From Oceanicaulis sp. BBD 1991-10 (lineage in GTDB: Bacteria; Pseudomonadota; Alphaproteobacteria; Caulobacterales; Maricaulaceae): a stretch of DNA of 64,000 nt. Below are positions 58,901-64,000 of this stretch, one piece after another; positions within the stretch are counted from its first letter, which is position 1; every line of letters starts with the position of its first letter. The stretch covers positions 55,560 through 119,559 of the forward strand of contig LYSW01000006.1 in NCBI GenBank assembly GCA_001657295.1, read 5' to 3'. Below the pieces are notes generated by a model, which was not told where the DNA came from, ran no database searches, and saw nothing but the letters and a program-made list of their open reading frames with translations. The position numbers were made by a program, and so were the translations under genes.

Positions 58901-60235
58901 TCACTCGTCTTCCAGCAAGCCGCGAAAACCGGTCACAAACGCTCGATGGCCCACCAAGCTCATCTGGGCGGCAACCTTGTTCTTTGCCTCGACAATGCTG
59001 AGCTCCCAGAACTGCGCCAGTCTTTCGGCGTCCGAATAGTCGAGCCCGGATTCAGCCCAAGTACACGACCGTGACAGGAAGGCGCCCTGGATGACCGCGT
59101 TCACCGCGTCCACATTGCCGTGATCGAGGATTTTCCGCCCGGCCCGAATCTTGGCCGAGGTGTAGTCGGTGTCCCAGGCCGTGCTCAATTTTTGCGCGTC
59201 GCAATAGCCGAAGCTGTTGGCGTCGAAGGCTTCGATATAGCGTAAGTCATTGGCGCTGGGCCCGAGATCCTGGTCCTCTGACTGCAGACTCTGACCGAAG
59301 GGAAGATCACGGGTTCGCCGGTAAGTCGCCTGCGCGTAAGTGGTTTCCATGAAGTGCTTGCGGCCATGCTCAGACATCTCCTGAGCGACCTGCGCCTTGG
59401 CGTCCGCGATGGACACGCCCCAATTGTCGGCAAGCGCTTCAGCGTCTTCATAGCTGAGCTCTGATTCCGCCCACGAACAGCTCACGCTCTGCGCGGTCGA
59501 CGCGATGTCCGCGTCGACCAGCTCAGTTCGGTCCGACGTGATCTTGTCGCCGATGACCGATTTGGCCCAATCGACATCAATGCCCCAAATCTCAGCCACC
59601 TTCTTGGCGTCGCAATAGCCGTAGGCACTTTCAGAATACGTGTTCAGCAGGGTCGTCGTACGCCGCCGATCTCCGAAGCCGATATAGCCGCGCGCCTCGA
59701 GCGCCGGGCTGACTGCGTCAATGAAGTTTTTGTTTCCGACCGCCGTGAGCTGCTCGCCGATCAAGGCTTTGGCTTCGTGGATCTCAACGCCTCGAAAGGC
59801 CGCAAAGGCTTGATAGTCGCGATACCACAGGCTGGAATCGGTCAGATCGCACCCCTCGCTAAATCCAACCGAGGCGATATCGGCATCCATGGTCGCACGT
59901 GAATCCGGCGTGCCGTTAAGGATCGTAGCGCCGATCACAATCGCGGCCTCTTCCACGGTCATGCGTTCGGTGCCGTAGGAGTCAGGCTCGGTCCAATCGA
60001 CCTGGGAGTCCAAGAACCAAGCGTATTTGCGGGCGTCGCATCGGCTGTAATTGCTTTCCACAAAGGCGGTTCGGGACGCCGCGCGCCGCGCTTCGTAATC
60101 GTCCGCTTGCGCCGAGCCGATCGATAGCGCCGACGCCGACACCGAAGTCAGCGCCTTGGCCTTGGTCCCGGTTAGGCTGGTTGAAACGAAGAGGCCCGCA
60201 AGCGCCACCGCGCTCAAGACCGACGTGTTCGACAT
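58901..60235 (-). CDS. Secreted six-cysteine A/B repeat protein, unknown
   Basis: Start is the ATG at 60235 (MSNTSVLSAVALAGLFV, 444 aa). A signal sequence ends near residue 44 (SAQA/DDYE). The mature protein is three A-B modules. A units start with CDA(R/K/Q)K and the next line reads W or F with a DW-type loop; B units start C(D/S/T) and read LxYxDAExLAxxWxVSIxEAKxxVAxxM with a His-Phe tail. There are exactly six cysteines, at 66, 129, 208, 253, 345 and 391 (numbering from this Met), one at the start of each half-unit. They fit three A-B disulfides. No family recognised. It is divergent from the amidoligase. Confidence 0.85.
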   Translation of the reverse strand: MSNTSVLSAVALAGLFVSTSLTGTKAKALTSVSASALSIGSAQADDYEARRAASRTAFVESNYSRCDARKYAWFLDSQVDWTEPDSYGTERMTVEEAAIVIGATILNGTPDSRATMDADIASVGFSEGCDLTDSSLWYRDYQAFAAFRGVEIHEAKALIGEQLTAVGNKNFIDAVSPALEARGYIGFGDRRRTTTLLNTYSESAYGYCDAKKVAEIWGIDVDWAKSVIGDKITSDRTELVDADIASTAQSVSCSWAESELSYEDAEALADNWGVSIADAKAQVAQEMSEHGRKHFMETTYAQATYRRTRDLPFGQSLQSEDQDLGPSANDLRYIEAFDANSFGYCDAQKLSTAWDTDYTSAKIRAGRKILDHGNVDAVNAVIQGAFLSRSCTWAESGLDYSDAERLAQFWELSIVEAKNKVAAQMSLVGHRAFVTGFRGLLEDE

Positions 60236-60312
60236 TGTCACCCCCATGCGCAATGCTTGAATAGCTTATCAGCCCCGGTCACTTGCGGCCAGAATAGCGT
60301 TATTAAGATGAG

Positions 60313-61380
60313 GTGCAGGTGAACGCGGACTCGACCCCAGGCACGCCCTGGAAGAAGGGCTTCGAAATCGAACTCCTGGCCCCCCGGGGACTGTCACGCC
60401 GTGATCTCGCCGAACGGATCGCGACCCGTGTCGAAGGCCATGCAGCGCCCTGCTTCTACCCCCAGTCGGAGCCCAGCCTGGTTCCAAATCTGCCGGTTTT
60501 CGAAAACCTGATCCTGGGATTTGACGTGCTGGATCAAGACGGCCAGCGCGTGGCGCTGCTGGTCGATGATTTGACGATCCGCGCCGATCTCGATCGCGAT
60601 GCGGCGCCCCAACCGGGCTGGCTGCGCATATTGAGCGACGATGCCCGGCTGCTCTCCCTCGTCCAACACAACTGTTCCGCGAAAGCCCCCTTGGATCAGG
60701 TCCTCGCACCGCTGGCGGAAATGTTTGGCGCTCAGGTCGAGCAGCCGGACCCGCAAGTCTTCAAGGTCAATGACGCTTGGGGACGCTCCATCGCCATGGC
60801 GACCACGCTGCCCGGAGAGCGTGAGCGTCCATGCGAGATCATCACCGCACCGATCGAAACCGACGCCCTCCCGGTGCTCAAGGCCTTGATGGAGGACGCC
60901 CGCGCGCTTGGATTCACGGTTCCGGTCGAGGCCGCGCTGCATGTCCACTTCGACGGCGCAGCGCTATGCTCGGCGCCGGCGCTGTCGCGCCTTTTAACGG
61001 CGCTGCACACCTATCGCGATCAATTGCGGCAGCGGGTTCAGACCAATCCGGCCTGCGTCAGGCTGGGCGCCACGAGCCCGGAGATCATCCAATTGGCGGG
61101 TTCGGACGCATTTCGCGCCGCAGACTGGCCTCAGGCGCGCGCGATGCTGGCTGACTTGAAGCCCACCAAATATTGCGACTTCAATATCTCAAACCTCGTC
61201 TACGAGCTTAAACACAAGCACACGTTCGAGGTTCGGATTTTTCCCGGCACGATGGACGCTGAGGAGATGGTCTCAAATGCAAGCCTGTTTGAGCGCATTC
61301 TCAACTGGGCTGTCGAGGGGCCGGAGTTTGATCCGCCGGAGCGGCTCGACGCCTTTCTGGATTCGCTTCGTGCGGCCTAA
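60313..61380 (+). CDS. Amidoligase-family enzyme
   Basis: The start is GTG at 60313 or 60319 (GAGGTGCAGGTG upstream). The fold motifs of the amidoligase_2 family are all present: KGFEIELLAPRG (residues 15-26), CEIITAPIE (174-182), HVHFDG (210-215), KYCDFNISNLVY (287-298) and FEVRIFPGTMDAEEM (305-319). Such enzymes are glutamine-synthetase-fold carboxylate-amine ligases that form amide bonds with ATP. There is no signal peptide, so it is cytoplasmic. It is divergent from the six-cysteine protein by about 77 bases between start codons; the stop interlocks with trmJ. Substrate unknown. Confidence 0.93.
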   Translation: MQVNADSTPGTPWKKGFEIELLAPRGLSRRDLAERIATRVEGHAAPCFYPQSEPSLVPNLPVFENLILGFDVLDQDGQRVALLVDDLTIRADLDRDAAPQPGWLRILSDDARLLSLVQHNCSAKAPLDQVLAPLAEMFGAQVEQPDPQVFKVNDAWGRSIAMATTLPGERERPCEIITAPIETDALPVLKALMEDARALGFTVPVEAALHVHFDGAALCSAPALSRLLTALHTYRDQLRQRVQTNPACVRLGATSPEIIQLAGSDAFRAADWPQARAMLADLKPTKYCDFNISNLVYELKHKHTFEVRIFPGTMDAEEMVSNASLFERILNWAVEGPEFDPPERLDAFLDSLRAA

Positions 61381-62126
61381 TCCTCCCGCACCACCCGCGC
61401 CTTGCCCCGCCCGATGGCCAGCGCCTTGATCACGCCGCGCATGGTGCGCACTTCCTGCTCCGTCGCGGACGCCCGCGCAAAGAGATTGATCAGGTTCTGC
61501 ATCATGAGCGGCGTCTTCTCCGGCGGATAGAAGAAGCCGGCGCGGTCGAGCTCGTCATGGAAATGCTGGTAGAGGCCCTCCAGCTCCGCCTGGCTGGCGC
61601 GCCCCTCCACCGGCTTGAAGCCCCCCGGCGGCGGATCGCCGGCGCGCCATTCATGGGCGATCACGCCGCACGCCATGGCGAGGTTGAGGCTGGAGAATTC
61701 CGGATCGACCGGCAGGGCCAGCACCGCGTCCGCGCGGGTGATGTCGGCGTTGTCGAGGCCGGATTTCTCCGCGCCGAACAAGACGCCGACGCGTTGACCC
61801 GCGGCGATTTCCGCGCGGGCGCGGCCGCACGCCTCCCGCGCGGTAAGGGTGGGTTTGACCATATTGCGCGGCGTTCCGGTCGAGGCGTAGAGCACCTGAC
61901 AGTCCGAGACGGCGTGGGCGACGCTCTCGAACAGCCGGGCGTTTTCAAGCACAGGTGAATCCGCCGCCATGGCGACGGCTTTGTCGTTCGGCCAGCCGTC
62001 GCGCGGGGCGACGATGCGCAGCTCGGGAATGGCGAAATTGCCCATCACCCGCGCGCAGGCGCCGATATTCTCGCCCATCTGCGGGCCCACCAGAATGAAG
62101 ACGGGTGTGTCTTTATGTCCAACCAT
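61377..62126 (-). CDS. trmJ: tRNA (cytidine/uridine-2'-O-)-methyltransferase TrmJ
   Basis: The 249-residue SPOUT enzyme has the TrmJ N-terminus ([22 protein letters not shown]) and the knot motifs [11 protein letters not shown] and [17 protein letters not shown]. It methylates 2'-O at position 32 of the anticodon loop. The C-terminal extension (about 170-249) is a helical domain, as in bacterial TrmJ. The stop interlocks with the amidoligase stop. Confidence 0.95.
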   Translation of the reverse strand: MVGHKDTPVFILVGPQMGENIGACARVMGNFAIPELRIVAPRDGWPNDKAVAMAADSPVLENARLFESVAHAVSDCQVLYASTGTPRNMVKPTLTAREACGRARAEIAAGQRVGVLFGAEKSGLDNADITRADAVLALPVDPEFSSLNLAMACGVIAHEWRAGDPPPGGFKPVEGRASQAELEGLYQHFHDELDRAGFFYPPEKTPLMMQNLINLFARASATEQEVRTMRGVIKALAIGRGKARVVRED

Positions 62127-62264
62127 GGTCTGGATGCGCGATTGCGCCCTTTTGCGTTAACCAGCGCGGTGCTAGACAGCCGCGCGATCCGCGTCCACCC
62201 CCTCGCCTGCGGCGCCCCTTTGCGCGCGACGCCGGAACGAACACGAACCGAGAAAGACCGCCTC

Positions 62265-63515
62265 ATGGCCAAGATCATTGTCGACAAACCCCTGGTGGAG
62301 CTCGACGGCGACGAGATGACCCGCATCATCTGGGCGCTGATCAAAGAAAAACTGATCCTGCCCTATCTGGATGTGAACCTGAAATATTTCGATCTTTCGA
62401 TCCTGAAACGGGACGAGACCGATGATCAGATCACGGTGGAGGCGGCCGAGGCGATCAAGCATTACGGCGTCGGCGTGAAATGCGCGACCATCACCCCGGA
62501 TGAAGCGCGCGTTGAAGAATTCGGACTGAAGAAGATGTGGCGTTCGCCCAACGGCACGATCCGCAACGTGCTGGGCGGGGTGGTGTTCCGCGAGCCCATC
62601 GTGATCCGCAACGTGCCGCGACTGGTTCCGGGTTGGACCAAACCCATCGTCATCGGCCGCCATGCGTTCGGCGATCAGTATAAAGCCACCGACATGCTGG
62701 TGCCCGGCCCGGGCAAGCTGACCTTGACCTTCACCCCGGATGATGGCGGCGCGCCGATCAGCAAGGATGTCTACGACTTCACCGAGGCCGGCGTCGCCAT
62801 GGGCATGTATAATGTCGACGAAAGCATTCGCGACTTCGCCCGCGCCTCGCTGCGTTACGGGCTGGAGCGTGGCTGGCCGGTCTATCTGTCCACCAAGAAC
62901 ACCATTCTGAAAGCCTATGACGGCCGCTTCAAAGACCTCTTCCAGGAGGTGTATGACGCGGAATTCAAGGACCAGTTTGAAGCCAAGAAGATCTGGTATG
63001 AGCACCGTCTGATCGACGACATGGTCGCCTCGGCGCTGAAATGGTCCGGCGGCTTCGTCTGGGCGTGCAAAAACTATGACGGCGACGTGCAGTCCGATAC
63101 CGTCGCCCAGGGTTTTGGTTCGCTGGGCTTGATGACCTCGGTGCTGATGACGCCGGACGGCAAGACGGTGGAGGCGGAAGCCGCCCACGGCACGGTGACC
63201 CGACATTATCGCCAGCATCAGGCGGGCGAGCAGACCTCGACCAACTCCATCGCGTCCATCTTCGCCTGGACCCAGGCGCTGCACCATCGCGGCAAGATGG
63301 ACGGCAATGAGCAGGTCATCGGCTTCGCCGACCAGCTGGAAGCCACCGTGATCAAGACGGTGGAGCAAGGTTATATGACCAAGGACCTGGCGCTCCTGGT
63401 GGGCGACACCCAGGGCTGGCTGTCCACCGAAGGCTTCCTGGACGCCGTGGCCGAGCGCTTCGCGGCGGTGATGAATGAGGGGCTAGTCGCGGGGCCGCGT
63501 GCGTTGGATAAATAA
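62265..63515 (+). CDS. icd: NADP-dependent isocitrate dehydrogenase (dimeric)
   Basis: Start is the ATG at 62265 ([21 protein letters not shown], 416 aa). Substrate-binding motifs STKNTI and [39 protein letters not shown] are clear; the cofactor region is [31 protein letters not shown]. This is the eukaryotic-like dimeric type. It makes 2-oxoglutarate and NADPH in the TCA cycle. It is followed by a terminator. Confidence 0.98.
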   Translation: MAKIIVDKPLVELDGDEMTRIIWALIKEKLILPYLDVNLKYFDLSILKRDETDDQITVEAAEAIKHYGVGVKCATITPDEARVEEFGLKKMWRSPNGTIRNVLGGVVFREPIVIRNVPRLVPGWTKPIVIGRHAFGDQYKATDMLVPGPGKLTLTFTPDDGGAPISKDVYDFTEAGVAMGMYNVDESIRDFARASLRYGLERGWPVYLSTKNTILKAYDGRFKDLFQEVYDAEFKDQFEAKKIWYEHRLIDDMVASALKWSGGFVWACKNYDGDVQSDTVAQGFGSLGLMTSVLMTPDGKTVEAEAAHGTVTRHYRQHQAGEQTSTNSIASIFAWTQALHHRGKMDGNEQVIGFADQLEATVIKTVEQGYMTKDLALLVGDTQGWLSTEGFLDAVAERFAAVMNEGLVAGPRALDK

Positions 63516-63546
63516 AAGGCCGGGCGATCCGCCCGGCCTTTTGTCT
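63513..63546 (+). terminator. Bidirectional intrinsic terminator after icd
   Basis: AAAGGCCGGGCG...CGCCCGGCCTTT is an inverted repeat with a loop of 3 bases, followed by TTGTCTT on the plus strand; the minus strand reads TTTTATTT. It separates the convergent icd and SDR genes. Confidence 0.85.
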
Positions 63547-63561
63547 TGGCGCCTGTGCGCC

Positions 63562-64000
63562 TTAGAACTGCATGATCTTCACGCCGTCCGGCGCCGGCAC
63601 GTCGTCGGGCACGAAGAAGTCCGGCAGAAGCTCGGCGCCAGGTTCGACCGAGTACTGCTCGAGATCGGTCACGCCTTCAGACGCCAGGAAGGTGTCGTCG
63701 ATGATGAAATTGCCGGTGAATTCCGCGGCCGGCTTGGTGAGGACCCGATAGGCCGTCTCGGCCAGGATTTCCGGCTTGCGGCATTGCTTGAACGCGTCTT
63801 CGCCCGCCAGCACGTTGGAGATGGCGGCGGTGGCGATTGCGGTGCGCGGCCAGATGGCGTTGGCGGCGATCTTGCCGTTGAACTCGCCCGCCCAGCCCAG
63901 AATGCAAAGGCTCATTCCGTATTTGGCGCTGGTATAGGCGACATGGGGCGCGAACCATTTCGTGCTCATGTCCAGCGGCGGAGACAGGGCCAGGATGTGA
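63562..64000 (-). CDS. Short-chain dehydrogenase/reductase, C-terminal part (5' truncated by window edge)
   Basis: An open frame continues past the window edge; the internal ATG at 63969 is not the start. The visible part reads HILALSPPLDM...KWFAPHVAYTSAKYGMSLCIL, with the SDR catalytic YxxxK (Tyr-Thr-Ser-Ala-Lys). It is followed by IAANAIWPRTAIATAAI, the SDR C-terminal segment typical of HSDL2-like and related short-chain oxidoreductases. Substrate unknown. Confidence 0.9.
   Translation of the reverse strand, partial: HILALSPPLDMSTKWFAPHVAYTSAKYGMSLCILGWAGEFNGKIAANAIWPRTAIATAAISNVLAGEDAFKQCRKPEILAETAYRVLTKPAAEFTGNFIIDDTFLASEGVTDLEQYSVEPGAELLPDFFVPDDVPAPDGVKIMQF

Noticed and set aside
1..64000. 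tRNA, rRNA or riboswitch genes
   Set aside because: No cloverleaf, rRNA motif or known riboswitch core was recognised by eye; a covariance search would be needed to be sure.

Overview
The window is GC-rich, densely coded chromosomal DNA from an alphaproteobacterium. The content suggests the Caulobacterales/Maricaulales side (Hyphomonadaceae- or Maricaulaceae-like). Evidence includes a PleC-like cell-cycle kinase, a Rhodobacter/Caulobacter-type gene transfer agent (GTA) cluster, a cycHJKL-type cytochrome c maturation operon, DUF2336 and DUF938 proteins and a GlnE operon. No tRNA, rRNA, CRISPR array, insertion sequence or integrase was seen. The taxon is an inference from gene content only.

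Layout. 1-5420: end of an outer-membrane barrel gene, dusA, an unknown protein, a receiver-domain protein and a PleC-like hybrid-free histidine kinase. 5417-7496: an ECF sigma operon (EF-hand protein, sigma, anti-sigma-like protein, CnrX-like periplasmic sensor). 7551-14158: a Deg-type protease, an OmpR-type regulator, its kinase and glnE in one direction. 14309-20019: a hydrolase-OsmC fusion, then ccmI-E-F-H with a DUF938 methyltransferase. 20061-23850: a conserved unknown and a PepSY/regulator/kinase operon. 23942-24871: a DnaJ-like co-chaperone. 24959-39224: a nearly complete GTA structural cluster, all on the minus strand, running from terminase (g1) at the right to the host-specificity protein (g15) at the left. 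It has no recognisable head-tail adaptor (g7), has a cargo SRPBCC gene with its own terminator between g12 and g13, and has two palindromic intergenic repeats between portal and terminase.

39450-48931: YcgN-type protein, a class A penicillin-binding protein, a NaChBac-like voltage-gated channel, a PAN-like secreted protein, chrA, a DUF2336 protein, a metallophosphoesterase, and a bacterial alternative oxidase. 48440-50797: a MarR regulator behind hppD, divergent from maiA, with a palindromic operator candidate between them (tyrosine/homogentisate breakdown). 50794-57958: GGCT-like and DUF418 proteins, a long membrane-anchored coiled-coil protein, an M28 peptidase lipoprotein, BolA, a monothiol glutaredoxin and DUF427. 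58084-64000: rpsD, a secreted six-cysteine repeat protein divergent from an amidoligase, trmJ, icd and the end of an SDR gene.

The two most unusual signals are (1) the divergent pair of an orphan amidoligase and a secreted protein made of three A/B repeat modules with exactly six cysteines, and (2) a striking layout habit: eight of the eleven convergent gene pairs in this window have their stop codons interlocked in one 4-base YTAR box. Translational coupling is also everywhere on the same strand (ATGA overlaps). Few intrinsic terminators are visible; the clear ones follow rpsD, icd and the SRPBCC cargo gene.
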